Shown in pieces: positions 53,988-64,000 of a stretch of DNA of 64,000 nucleotides. The notes beneath the pieces are model-generated. The model was given only the letters and a program-made list of their open reading frames with translations, was not told the DNA's origin and did no database searches. Made by a program: the position numbers and the translations under genes. Source of the stretch: Babesia bovis T2Bo. Taxonomy: Eukaryota; Apicomplexa; Aconoidasida; Piroplasmida; Babesiidae. The stretch covers positions 124,001-188,000 of the forward strand of contig NC_067396.1 of assembly GCF_000165395.2 (NCBI RefSeq). Reading direction: 5' to 3'. Every line of letters begins with the position of its first letter. Position 1 is the first letter of the stretch.

Positions 53988-56315
53988 ATGGAGAAACAGA
54001 GCACGAATAAAGGCGTGGAAACGCCGCCACCTATAGATGATCTTGAACAGAATGAACCCTCCGCAGAGGATAATCTGCTGGGAGGCTTCGATCCTTTACA
54101 CTCGCCGTGCCACCCTTTCTTCATCAGCCGTGATATCTTTGTACGTATACTATGTATAATATTTTTTGTATCTTTCCTTGGACACTACAACCAAGATCCA
54201 GGACTTATCGGAGACCATGGTGTGTGGCCTGCAAGGGAGCATTTAACGGATGCCTCCAATGAAACGGGCTTCACGATGTTCAACCTCGCAGGGTTTCTGC
54301 CTAATAACGATGTATACATCTGTGTGTTGGCAATTGTAGGTATGATACTCAGTCTCGTCATGTTGTGTACGCATATGGCCGGAACATGGATGTGTTTGGC
54401 ATTATGGCTGATCAAGCTCGCGCTCATCACCATGCGATCTACGCTGCCCAAGCACAACATCGACCTGCTGCTACTGGAAGTTGGATTCTTAGCAGCATTG
54501 TTGTATTCACCGTTCGCTTTCTTTGGATATGAACACAAGGAATGGGGAGTGCCGTCAACGTCAAGATGGTCGTACTACTTCCTCCTATACAGAGGAATGT
54601 TCTGCGCCGGTGTCGACAGGATTCGCCAAGGTGAGGATCCCACGGAAGCTGGAAGCGATGACCTGAAGAATCTTATGGAAGCAATACCGTTGTCATCAAC
54701 AATTACGCAAATGGTATACGACTTTCTATCAGGGTCATCAGTTCTCACTACCATCATCAGTAGTACACCCCTTTTCGTTGAGCTTGTGGCTTCAGTGTCA
54801 CTGATCATACCTATAAGGAAATGCAGAATTATCGGAGGTTTCGTGGCACTATTCTATACACTGTTCCTGGGATGCGTAAGTGAAAACGGTAGCTATTACC
54901 TATTACTGGCATCAACCTCTATATTGTGCTTCGACGATTACTTCTGGGAAGAAATCGGTTGCGGATTCCTAAACAGTCTTGTCAAGCACGAAGCGGAACA
55001 TACACTAGAGGATCTAGCAGAAAGTAGACAGGATGATGAAAGCGCACCAATACCAGATTCCAACTCGATACCGATGACCACGCCACAATCGCTTAAGGAA
55101 ACTATAATTAACCTGTTGACATATAAGCGCGAGAAGCAATGGCTTGGGAAGACGTTGTTCTCAAGAGACTCGTTCGGTATCGAGATGACAGAAGGCAACT
55201 ATCACAAATGGCAAAGGGCTATACAAGTTATACTCATATGTGGTATCTCCATGTTCGTACTGGATATCATGGTAGAACGTAATAGCCATGGAACTAATGC
55301 AATCGTTGTTTTCTTCCTTTCATTGCTGTTGCAGGTACAGTGTAACGTACTCGGTACGCGTTCGTCATATCTCAAAGTAGCAGGAACGTTGTTTGCGATA
55401 CATATGTGGCTAGTGATAGAAATGATGATAGGCGGCGTACACTGGTGGAACGCACTGTTGTGGATAGGTACCGCAGAACTGCAACTTGGTTTATGCAACT
55501 CCAAGACAAACTTCTACACAGTGGCTAACCTTATGATACAGTCGGTACTAGGTCTTATAATCTTGTACTATGCCGTGCCAGTTGTTATCTTGTCGCTTAA
55601 AAGTAAAGCTAACAAGGCATCGATCATGGCGCCATTCGGTATCGTCAACAGATATGATAGCTCAGAGGTCATTGGAGAACGTGCTCCAGATGTTATCATC
55701 CAGGGTACCAGCGATGATATAGTTACCACCGGAACAAAATGGAAGTCATACGGGTTGCATACAGTACCAACAGACCCTGATTCGTTGACAGTTAATAACG
55801 GAGGGTACGTATATGAAATAGACAACCTGCTCAGGGATGTGGCCAAAAAGCAACAAGGAGAACAAGCTACAGTAATGCCAAGATTCTTGCTGTCGTTGCT
55901 TAGAGCCCTGTTGCTAAACAAGCCTGCTGCCTTAGGGTTGTTCGCAACTAACCCTTTCAGAGAGTCGCCACCCAAATACGTCAGGGTAATACAATACAAC
56001 TATACCATATCAGGGGCACGTGGGAAACCATGGCACATCAGAAGAAAACGTACCCAAATCGTCCCGCCACTCACATTAAGGGAGGCATCTGAAATTACTA
56101 CAGAAAAAGAAACAAGTGAAACTAAACAAGAAGAAAAACAAACAGATACAGTTGAAACTAACCATGTTGAACATGGTAAAGAAACTAAACATTTAAAAGG
56201 ATTGCAAGAGGAGGATAAGAGCTCACTGGGTGAAGCACAATCCCCCGTTCACCAAGTAATCCAAGAAATATCTGCAAACAACAGACATAGTGGTACCGCA
56301 CAGCCAGTGGCTTGA
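53988..56315 (+). CDS. Lipase maturation factor (LMF)-like membrane protein
   Basis: A single exon of 775 aa with about ten hydrophobic spans. The start (MEKQSTNKGVETPPP) is polar, and the first span is IFVRILCIIFFVSFLGHYN. The family signature is luminal GLIGDHGVWPA, WSYYFLLYRGMFCAGVDRIRQGEDP, IGGFVALFYTLFLGCVSENGSYYLLL and FDDYFWEE. The C-terminal lumen-type domain contains TGTKWKSYGLHTVP-like sequence near residue 580, RFLLSLLRALLLNKPA and ALGLFATNPFRESPPKYVRV. A charged, repetitive Glu/Lys/Thr tail follows (KETSETKQEEKQTDT). LMF1 folds dimeric lipases in the vertebrate ER; the role in this parasite is unknown. Family membership is likely, the function inferred. Confidence 0.8.
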   Translation: MEKQSTNKGVETPPPIDDLEQNEPSAEDNLLGGFDPLHSPCHPFFISRDIFVRILCIIFFVSFLGHYNQDPGLIGDHGVWPAREHLTDASNETGFTMFNLAGFLPNNDVYICVLAIVGMILSLVMLCTHMAGTWMCLALWLIKLALITMRSTLPKHNIDLLLLEVGFLAALLYSPFAFFGYEHKEWGVPSTSRWSYYFLLYRGMFCAGVDRIRQGEDPTEAGSDDLKNLMEAIPLSSTITQMVYDFLSGSSVLTTIISSTPLFVELVASVSLIIPIRKCRIIGGFVALFYTLFLGCVSENGSYYLLLASTSILCFDDYFWEEIGCGFLNSLVKHEAEHTLEDLAESRQDDESAPIPDSNSIPMTTPQSLKETIINLLTYKREKQWLGKTLFSRDSFGIEMTEGNYHKWQRAIQVILICGISMFVLDIMVERNSHGTNAIVVFFLSLLLQVQCNVLGTRSSYLKVAGTLFAIHMWLVIEMMIGGVHWWNALLWIGTAELQLGLCNSKTNFYTVANLMIQSVLGLIILYYAVPVVILSLKSKANKASIMAPFGIVNRYDSSEVIGERAPDVIIQGTSDDIVTTGTKWKSYGLHTVPTDPDSLTVNNGGYVYEIDNLLRDVAKKQQGEQATVMPRFLLSLLRALLLNKPAALGLFATNPFRESPPKYVRVIQYNYTISGARGKPWHIRRKRTQIVPPLTLREASEITTEKETSETKQEEKQTDTVETNHVEHGKETKHLKGLQEEDKSSLGEAQSPVHQVIQEISANNRHSGTAQPVA

Positions 56316-56558
56316 GCGTCGAACCACAAATAAGCATCAACACAGGTGCTATTTGTAATATCGTAATTTTAAACTTACACACCGAATATAGATACCAAGT
56401 ACAGTAGTGTCTACAAAGTGCCAACGCGCGTCGTTGCAAGAAAATAGACTCAGTAAAATATACACACCTCTATAATATATATAATGAAGCTTAATAGTGG
56501 CATAATCCACTATCGATAAAGACATTTAAACGTTGCCCCGAAGTGTATACCAGAAAAA

Positions 56559-58386
56559 ATGTCGCTCAAAGTAAAAGCCAAAGAGCGTAAGTTAACACTA
56601 AAGGAGATATTCATCTTATACAGGCCTTATCTGGGCAATCAGACAAGTAGTCGTGCCCTATGGAAGGGTAATGCTGCTGGTAGATAATAGAAGCCTACGC
56701 ATAGTATCAGCCTGCTGCTCAGTTAGTGACCTGTTAGACGAAGGAGTCGACCTCGTGGAACTGATTGATAAGAAAAGGCAACCCATGAGATCTAAAACCG
56801 CACTATATTTACTTAGCGATGATTATCAATCAGTGTCATATTTTGTCAAAGATTTCACACCAGGAAAGGAACTATACAAAGCAGCATATCTAATGTTCAA
56901 TGGGCACATGGAAGATGATAGAGCACTGCGTCAAATTGCAGAAAAGGTTGATATGAAGCGTATATTAGCATGTATGGAACTACACCTGAACTTCCTACCA
57001 TATGAAAATCGTTTGTTCCATGGAAATCTGGGATTCACTATCCTGGATCTGTATCCTAGTCACCATGGTAATATCATACACAGTATCGCATCACGAATAG
57101 CGTCAGTATGCTCTACAATGGGAGCACTGCCACAAATAAGGTACCACGCAGCACCCAATGGACTCCCTGAGTTAGTAGCAAAGGCAACGCAAAAACTGAT
57201 CAACTGTACCACTCCCGAGGATACACCGGCAACAGATGACCTATTGCTTATCGTAGATAGGTCATACGATGCTATCGCAATGCATATACACGAATATACA
57301 TACCAGGCACTCATATACGATGTGCTGAAAATACCCTGCTGCACCGACCCTTTGGACCAAAGGAATGACGATGTTTGGGAATTTGAATTTGTTAATAACA
57401 TAGGGAAACCTGAGAAACGGACAGCACTATTAACATGTGAAAAGGATGTACTCTGGGAACGATTTAGGCACCAACATATACAAAAGGTTAACGAGCTTGT
57501 ATCTGAAGAAATTGAACAAATAGCAGGGAATGCAGCATCAGGTGCCTTGGGGAAAACTGCCAATACACAAGAAGTATTGAAGGCAGTGAGGGAACTGCCG
57601 AAAACACAATATATGGTGGAAAAATACTGGGCACATGTGGCTTTGACTGAACGGGCATTCGAACAACTGGAGACTGCTAATCTGGTAAAGTTGGGAGCTC
57701 TGGAGCAGGCCATAGCAACAAATACTGATACTGGTGGTGGTAAATATAGCCATACCAAAGCATTGCAACAGCTGGCGAATGTTTTATCAGATGTTGAAGT
57801 GCTAGATGAATTAAAAGCTAGGCTCATACTGCTGTACATGGCAGCGTACAGAAATGTAACGATAAAGCATGTGAACGAGCTTATCACAGCCGCAACCATC
57901 GCCCCGAGTTACGCAACTATTATACAAAAGTTCGATGAATTGAATTTAGGGCCACCGCCATTAGAAGCTACCACTGCAGCATCACCCAGAAATGCTGGTC
58001 AGCCACCTAAAATTGTACATAAGCATTATGAAAAAGGAGATGCACACGCATATTATAAGAAACATGGAACAGCTACTGAATATGAACTTTCAAGATACAT
58101 GCCTGAAATCAGACATGTTATCGGAAGATCGATCGCAGGAACATTGGATAAAGATAGATTTCCCACGTTACATACAGGAACTAGAGAAACAACAGGACAA
58201 AAAGCATCAAATAAACGAGTTATGCTATATATGATAGGAGGTATAACATTCGCAGAAATGAGAGTTGTCTGTGATATGGCAGAAAAAACAGGAGTTGATA
58301 TATACCTAGGAGGTGACACAATAGTAGTACCAAGCGCCCTCATGGATAACATGAAACACGCATTCTCAGCCATGGAAAGGACATGA
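56559..58386 (+). CDS. Sec1/Munc18 (SM) family protein
   Basis: There are two exons: 56559-56586 (MSLKVKAKE plus one base) and 56624-58386 (596 aa). The splice restores RLIWAIRQVVVPYGRVMLLVDN, the opening strand of SM proteins. Conserved points are ELIDKKRQPMRSKTALYLLS, the FxLDLYPS-like region near GNLGFTILDLYPS, TDDLLLIVDRSYDAIAMHIHEYTYQALIYDVL and, near the end, ELSRYMPEIRHVIGRSIAG and MLYMIGGITFAEMR. SM proteins clasp syntaxin-type SNAREs to guide membrane fusion. Motif order fits Sec1-type exocytic members better than Vps33/Vps45, but the subgroup is not certain. It should serve the secretory route to the plasma membrane or apical organelles. Confidence 0.87.
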
Positions 58387-58504
58387 TAATACTTAATTTT
58401 CGTAATTATAGAATAGATAAATATATTAATATAATGTAAAAATGCTGAATTCCAAAGTACATTAGTAAACATTGTTGCTATGATCACAAGGGGGCTATTC
58501 CTAG

Positions 58505-58545
58505 ATCAATCCACTTGTTATACTGCTTTGCAACAGTGGATTGAT
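58505..58545. terminator. Inverted repeat between convergent genes
   Basis: ATCAATCCACT (58505-58515) and AGTGGATTGAT (58535-58545) are perfect 11-nt complements around a 19-nt loop. They lie midway between the ends of two convergent genes (58386 and 58633). This is a plausible bidirectional 3'-end or insulating structure, but no poly-T terminator follows and its function is inferred. Confidence 0.4.
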
Positions 58546-58632
58546 TAATAAATATATATATTTTGCACAAGTACACAAAAGAGGGGCAAGTACTTGATTA
58601 TAAGTCTTTAAGTTGCAGTGAAAACGCTATGT

Positions 58633-60606
58633 TCATGCCAATAACAATAAAGAAGCCCCTAGTAACAAAGAACTGGGTAAAGCAATGTTGGCACCACTAG
58701 AAGCACCGTGCATACCAGATTTGCCACCTGAATGAGGAGTCCATGGGTCATTGCTAATGCCATCCTGTGAACCTTCAGGCACAAAGACCTTGTGAGCTAA
58801 ACCTTCAAGAGCAGTGGACAACATTTCGATCACTGCAGTGTGAGCAGTAGTGCTCGGTGGCTGAGTGTACAGAGTACGAGCAGTAGGCTCAAAGCTCTTG
58901 AGCTCCTCAATAGAAGAAGTCACAGCAGTGTGGAGTACCGATACCAAAGTCATCAAACGCTCCTTGGAATCAACATCAGAAGCAGCTTGAGATAAATTGT
59001 ACGCATAGGTGCTAACCTCAAGATTCTGACTTATACGAGCCATAGCAGAAGTGAATATTGGATTAATGTCACCAGTGGAAGTTGGAGGTAACCTGTTACC
59101 ATAGAAACGAAGAATACGGAAAGCAGCTGTAGCAACCATGTTTAACAACGCAGCGTCAGCCTTGAGAGTCATTACCTCAGCTGCTACCTTGGCGTCACCC
59201 TCCAATGAACCAGACAACATCCTAATGGCACGGACGTATTCAATGAAGAACCTGTTTGTAGACTCAACGTAGGCAGTGGTTTTCTCAGCAAAGTTAGTAG
59301 TATTCTGCGGAAGTGCCACATTGTCAATGTAGTCAGTACCCTTCTCAATGTACTCAATCACACCCTTAACTAAATGGTTCATAGCCTTGGGGAACTGATC
59401 GACGTTTACATTGACAGCGGTGGCCATCAAACCATTGACATTAGCCTGGCACATCTGGCCAATGCGCAAGAATGAAACAGATGCAATGTATCCAATCCTA
59501 GCACCATCCTCTAACCAGTTGTTGGCCGTAAGTTGGACCAACGGGTCACGAGATGGTAATAAGGACATAAAGTCATTCAAAGCCTCAACGGCAGCCAAAT
59601 CCGTAAGAACAGTGGCAAGAACACGCTCAGGAGCGGGCTGAGCATTGAGGAATAAGTTTATCGCAGTAATGATGGTCTTAGCAGCAGCAATCGCATTATT
59701 GTATTCAATCTTCATTGAAGAATGTTTCAAAAATACAGTAACAAGCTGAGCTACACTACCAATGGGCTTCGATGTAAACTCAGTGTACTCAATGGCATGA
59801 GTCAAAGCTGTATGGATCGTAGTACGGCTGGCATCAACGTCACCGGGGCGTGCCAATGATTTACATGAAGCGGATAGCACTTTGTATAAACCACTCAAGA
59901 TCTCACCGTATTGCTTAAAGGTATGGTGCAAAGTAACACGTACCATCTCATTAAAAGACTTCTTTGACCAGGAATATCCTAAATTCAAGACGTGCTTCAC
60001 CCATTTGGTGTACTCTGCCTGTTTATTCAACAGATTGGTGACGTAGGTGTCTTGGAGAGGATAGAGAGTTCTGCCGTTTGCCTCACTGCCGTCACCCACG
60101 TAAGTGGCCAAGGCGTTGTCATAGTCAGTCTTTCCCTCAACCTCAGCCTCAATAAGAGCAGTCCACTTGTCAGCACCGTTCATAATAAAACCATTGCCAA
60201 TGACACTGCGCAAATGCTTCACCAACTCTATCTTGCCATTAACATTGCCCTCTATAGCGGCAACCTTGAATTTGCTAATCTCATGGACATAAACACGAGA
60301 GTTGGCAACAGCTGCTACGGCAGTGAGAGGAGCAGGGATAGCCGCTACCGGTGCAACCACCAAAGGATTCGGAGGAGTTGGCTCATCGGGAATAGCTGGT
60401 GGAACTACATCAACTAGTTCAGGAAGATTGTCTTCAGGCGCTTCTGCGGCAGCACCATCTTGTCCGCCGGCGTTCAAATTATTACCAGCGGGAGCTCCTG
60501 CGGCATTGCCAGGCTGACCCTGGTCGTTCATCGCCTCTTGAAGCAATGCTCCGGGAAGTTGGCATAAGCCAATAGTGGCTAGAGGAAGAAACCAAATCGC
60601 TTTCAT
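58633..60606 (-). CDS. Secreted GPI-type surface protein, helical, candidate merozoite antigen
   Basis: A single exon of 657 aa with an ATG at 60606. The signal peptide is MKAIWFLPLATIGLCQLPGA. It is followed by a Gly/Asn/Gln/Pro-rich low-complexity region (about 24-100) with repeats of Ala/Pro. The body is a long run of helices rich in Ala, Val and Thr with few Cys (about 4), punctuated by VTVFLKHSSMKIEYN and FNEMVRVTLHHTF-like elements. The last 17 residues (ALPSSLLLGASLLLLA) after GASSGAN form a classic GPI-attachment signal. Size and design fit Babesia merozoite surface proteins. I do not recognise the exact family. It is single-copy in the window and lacks repeats typical of cytoadhesion proteins. 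Confidence 0.75.
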   Translation of the reverse strand: MKAIWFLPLATIGLCQLPGALLQEAMNDQGQPGNAAGAPAGNNLNAGGQDGAAAEAPEDNLPELVDVVPPAIPDEPTPPNPLVVAPVAAIPAPLTAVAAVANSRVYVHEISKFKVAAIEGNVNGKIELVKHLRSVIGNGFIMNGADKWTALIEAEVEGKTDYDNALATYVGDGSEANGRTLYPLQDTYVTNLLNKQAEYTKWVKHVLNLGYSWSKKSFNEMVRVTLHHTFKQYGEILSGLYKVLSASCKSLARPGDVDASRTTIHTALTHAIEYTEFTSKPIGSVAQLVTVFLKHSSMKIEYNNAIAAAKTIITAINLFLNAQPAPERVLATVLTDLAAVEALNDFMSLLPSRDPLVQLTANNWLEDGARIGYIASVSFLRIGQMCQANVNGLMATAVNVNVDQFPKAMNHLVKGVIEYIEKGTDYIDNVALPQNTTNFAEKTTAYVESTNRFFIEYVRAIRMLSGSLEGDAKVAAEVMTLKADAALLNMVATAAFRILRFYGNRLPPTSTGDINPIFTSAMARISQNLEVSTYAYNLSQAASDVDSKERLMTLVSVLHTAVTSSIEELKSFEPTARTLYTQPPSTTAHTAVIEMLSTALEGLAHKVFVPEGSQDGISNDPWTPHSGGKSGMHGASSGANIALPSSLLLGASLLLLA

Positions 60607-61049
60607 CGTCTAACAATAACTTTATATTATATATATGAAATGAACACTGGTACACTTGAGTATAGAACAGTACCGCTCAAGTACACAGGACCCTCATGAG
60701 TCAGAATTGCACATATTGCAGCCGAAGGTGTTATATGCATTGTTTGAAGTGGCGCCTTGAGCCACCGTCCGAGATGTACTAAAACCTAATATTAAGAAGG
60801 CAATATCTAGTATGTACCATTTATAACCAAACACAAAAACAACCATAATCCAGCTTGTATTCCTGAGCAAATCAATATTATATCAACCCTGTCATCTGGA
60901 TTAGAAACAAAGGTCGACGTGCCAAATCACTAGTGTACGTGGAAAACATAATTACATGCCCTGCAACAAACATTCACAGAATGGAATTATACAATGTATT
61001 TCACAAGTAAATATATGTTTTCATTTTTTTAAACATTAAACTAGGTCAA
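60607..61049. promoter_or_regulatory. Upstream region of the GPI-type surface protein
   Basis: A 443-nt AT-rich stretch between same-strand genes. ACTTGAG and CTCAAGT near 60650-60690 form a short inverted repeat. No ORF is supported. It likely holds the promoter of the surface-protein gene. Confidence 0.35.
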
Positions 61050-63346
61050 TCAAAGATCAGGATTAGCATAACGACTAGTAATGCTGTATATATTCATGCT
61101 CACAGAAAGATCGTCAAAGCCACGAGACTCAATCCACTGAGCAAAGCCCTTGCTCACCGACTCCTTGTGTTCCGGAGTGCCAACGCCAGATTTGGTGGCG
61201 ATCCCATCGACCAACACGCTGAAGCTATGTAAGGAAACACATGTTCAACATACCTACGTAAATACGATTGTTCCTGGCATAACGTGTCCATGGCAGGGTC
61301 CACTGAAGTCGATGAATTGTCAGCTATACATAAGACTGGAGTCGTAACCCATAACGATTTAATGTAATCCATAGCATTGCGTACCCACGTTTTTACGATA
61401 GATATAACACGCATAGGCCGAGATTCCGTAGTACAATGATCTGCATATGTACTCCCAGGGGTTATGTCACCATGACGTAACACAAACTCCCATATAGCAA
61501 ATAACCACTGCTCGTACTCACGACCAACACGAGTTGATAATGCACGCTCCATATCATAAGTTAAGCGAACACCAGAAAATTGCGCCGCACAAAGTGGCAT
61601 GAATACGCATTCGTAACCATTCACTAGTGGTATATGAATTAGATACATGGGATCCTTTCCAATACTACGAGTTATCAGGCTGGCCAACCAGTTCCTAGGG
61701 GCATAGAGCTTGGTATACGGGACTTGAGTTGTGTCCACTGCCATTAATTCACGGAATTCGCCCAGGCGTAAAGCACCCTCTATATCAACCTTCATCTCAT
61801 CAAAAATTGTCAAATAAACAGAGGCGCCATCAGGGATAATGACCACAGTGCCAAGATGGCGATTGTCTAGACGAGCTACGGAATCATTGTCACGATAGTA
61901 CTGCAAGCATGATTTAGATAGAACACTAGAGTCTGGAGTTAAATTGCCAGAAGCACTGTTAGGCCATAAATGTCCAGGGTTTTGTTCAAATCTAGAACTT
62001 GTAGAATCATCGGGGCAAGGGGCGTATTCAGAAGGAGCATCACGACACATGTTGGAGTAAATCTTGTAAATATCCCAAAAACGTGTTTCCTGCTCCACAT
62101 CTTCATGGATAGTGGGATACTGATCATGAATAGTTGCGTGCAATTGGTAATTGTGAGGGCGCTCCGGCTCGTCGTAAAATAAAACCAAAAACTTGGGAAA
62201 CCAACGACCAGCCTTTAAGTTGTACATCCAAGTCCAACCTGACTTAACTACATTTACTGAACGTAAACGAATGTCGACACCCGCAGAATGCAGTGTAATA
62301 TATAAGTCGTCGACATCCGATATATCCGATTTCGCAACTGGTATCTGTAAAGACGCGTCGGGAACGCAATCGCGATTAATCAGCTCCAGGGGTAATTCAA
62401 TATCACCCGAGCGTGCATCGCCCAAAATGCTAGTCTGGCGAAGTGAATGAATGCTGTTAGAGCGATTTGAAACACCACTGTCATCGGTATCATGAGTAGC
62501 GGATGACAAGTTTGGAGCAGTATGCGGAGAGTGTTGCGAGATATACAGAGGGCGGTGTGATCCAAAACTTATAGACCTCGATGGATATCCGAAATTATGT
62601 GGTATGCCACCAAAAGACACAGTATCTGTGTTGCTACGACCACTATTCAATGTAGGTATATTAGAGCCTAAACTTGGGTCGGGTGTATTACCATTTAAGT
62701 AACCTGTTTTCAGGTTATACACAACCCATGAAGGAACGTTTGCATCCGTTTCTGAAGCGTAATCAAACCGCGTGGACGAATTTGATATATTGTCTATAGG
62801 GTTACCAGCATCACTAGACAAATCAGCTGCGATATCATCCACTTGATTGTCAGCCGAAGTGCAACTATCAACCGGCATAAGCCGCGCTCCACGAGATATA
62901 ACAGTATTTTTCCTGTCAAAAATGTTAATGCGAGACTTCACAGACACGTTGCACTCACGTAATTCGCGATCAAATTCAGGTACATAGTCATCAGGAGTAA
63001 CTGGCGATACTGTGTCCATAGCACCTGTTGGCGATACGCGGTGACGCATCTGCTCATTTAAAGAATTTATAAAATTACGAACTGCATTAGGCTTGCGACT
63101 CAAAAGAGCATCCACATCATTGGCACTCATCACAGGGCCAATCTGCACATTCTTGTAACGAGATTTGTTCTCACGAGCCACGTTTGAATTAGTAGGTGTA
63201 GATACATCGTTGGTATAACATTCATAACGGTCATGAACAACATGGCGCGACACTGGAGGGCTAGAAGTACCCTTATCGGAAGATGATAAAACAGTATTAT
63301 CCATTCTTTCCATGGCACTAACGAACCAAATAAAGTACCATCTCAT
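61050..63346 (-). CDS. Unrecognised large protein with two ordered domains
   Basis: There are two exons: 63346-61254 and 61224-61050 (755 aa). The 29-nt intron has the donor GTATGTTGAA and acceptor TTACATAG. It extends the frame to SVLVDGIATKSGV and then FAQWIESRGF. The first 300 residues are polar and Ser/Asn/Asp-rich. Two ordered regions follow: VDIRLRSVNVVKSGWTWMYN...WFPKFLVLFYDEP (PH- or lipid-binding-like strands), and GKDPMYLIHIPLVNGYECVFMP with YEQWLFAIWEFVLRHG. The N-terminus MRWYFIWFVSAMERMDN is short and hydrophobic; the ATG at 63313 is an alternative start. A signalling or membrane-binding adaptor is possible, but no family can be named. Confidence 0.65.
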
Positions 63347-63597
63347 AAAAACGATAACCCAGACATGGTAAAGATCACAAGTCAGACATTAACGTTACGT
63401 CCATAGCCACCCAGGTGCACAGAGACACACCTTCAATATATAACATCCATGTCTGCAAACACAAATGTGTAACTAGAAGATTGTTGTTGACTGTATGGCC
63501 GTACAGGAAAACTATTATTTGGCCAATAAAGCAGGGAATATCTTCGATAACGCAATAGTAAACCAATGTCTATTACTCGAAGCCATACCAAAATGTG

Positions 63598-64000
63598 TCA
63601 AAAATCTAAGCCAACCTTGCGAGCACCAATCGCTAAAGCCTCGACTCTGCCATGGTACCTAAGTGGACTAATGAACCCGTTGTATCACAACTTACCGGTA
63701 ACCAGCACGGTCAAATACAACACGCGATATACCCTTTGATCTGGCCTTACGTCCAATCAGTTTCCCAAGCTCATAAGCAGCCTTCACAGTGCCGCCCTTA
63801 TTGCGCATTATATTTGCTGTGTAATGTCTAGTATCGTGAAGTGTAAAACCTACGATTATTGGTAGGCTCCTGGCCAAATACATTAGACAGATACTTGAAA
63901 TTGGTAGAAATAAAGCAATGTACGCGTCGTGTAACGTCATCAACTATAGTAGCACACATCTGATTGTTCGATCGTTTCAAAGTTAACCGCAAACGACGTT
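63598..64000 (-). CDS. Organellar ribosomal protein L18 (bacterial type), 5' part beyond the right edge
   Basis: The visible exons are 64000-63854, 63816-63696 and 63658-63598. The frame is open to the window edge, so the start lies outside. About 109 residues are seen: LRLTLKRSNNQMCATIVDDV, the helix GTVKAAYELGKLIGRKARSKG, the strand ISRVVFDRAGYRYHGRVEALA and the end ARKVGLDF. These match the uL18 core (R-S-N-K-H, then V-x-D-R-G-G-Y-x-Y-H-G-R-V) and its rRNA-binding residues. Apicoplast or mitochondrial ribosomes of apicomplexans use such nuclear-encoded bacterial-type proteins. Both introns are 37 nt. Three earlier ORFs in this region are shadows. Confidence 0.88.

Noticed and set aside
57060..57899. 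Minus-strand ORF of 279 codons inside the Sec1-like gene
   Set aside because: Lies fully antisense to a well-supported SM protein. Ser/Cys/Phe-rich shadow with no start context.
1..64000. CRISPR arrays, insertion sequences, rRNA genes, telomeric repeats or viral genes
   Set aside because: None seen. No spaced direct repeats, transposase motifs, rRNA segments or telomere-type runs were found in reading both strands.

Overview
This is a gene-dense nuclear segment from an apicomplexan parasite, most likely a piroplasm of the genus Babesia (B. bovis-like). The evidence: about 40% GC, compact genes split by very short introns (mostly 33-40 nt, GTAWGT-type donors, AG acceptors), an apicomplexan-specific rhoptry protein (ARO) with its acylated N-terminus, a bacterial-type organellar ribosomal protein L18, a high-molecular-weight thioredoxin reductase ending in CGGGRCG, and several secreted proteins with GPI-type tails. 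The genus is inferred from these features; the species is not proven. Splice junctions below were read by eye: each chosen junction keeps the frame open and joins recognisable protein segments.

Layout. 0-12.5 kb: an unrecognised partial gene, an Arg-rich-leader helical protein, GET3, ARO (convergent with GET3), a CDK-like kinase, a C2/coiled-coil protein, methionyl-tRNA synthetase and a possible tail-anchored protein. 12.8-17.2 kb: a gene-poor, AT-rich island with two small secreted, GPI-tailed proteins and a cluster of hairpins. 17.2-22.2 kb: a small SWIM-type protein, a two-TM protein, an EngB GTPase with a long extension, a small unknown, the ESCRT-III protein Vps60/CHMP5 and tRNA-Gln. 22.8-36.5 kb: a SEC14 lipid carrier, small unknowns, a TFIIS-central-domain protein, 2-oxoglutarate dehydrogenase E1, a secreted degenerate HAD-fold protein, a 700-aa unknown and a zf-HIT protein. 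36.6-46.5 kb: condensin subunit 3, an amino-acid transporter, a TOG-like protein 6 nt upstream of ARL2, a small unknown and tRNA-Arg. 46.6-58.4 kb: the ribosome-biogenesis factor SDA1, a secreted small protein, condensin subunit 2, thioredoxin reductase, a lipase-maturation-factor-like membrane protein and a Sec1/Munc18 protein. 58.6-64 kb: a large GPI-type surface protein, an unknown 755-aa protein and organellar L18, which runs off the right edge.

There is no operon logic. Related functions do recur: membrane traffic (GET3, Vps60, SEC14, Sec1, ARL2), chromosome structure (condensin 2 and 3), mitochondrion/apicoplast (EngB, OGDH, MetRS, L18, TrxR) and parasite surface or secretory proteins.

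The most unusual signals are: the zinc CxxC of GET3 replaced by HxxH; a secreted HAD-fold protein that has lost both catalytic aspartates; a reversal of strand compositional skew near 48-49 kb that ignores gene orientation; an apparently fused EngB; and several small multi-exon genes that single-ORF searches miss.
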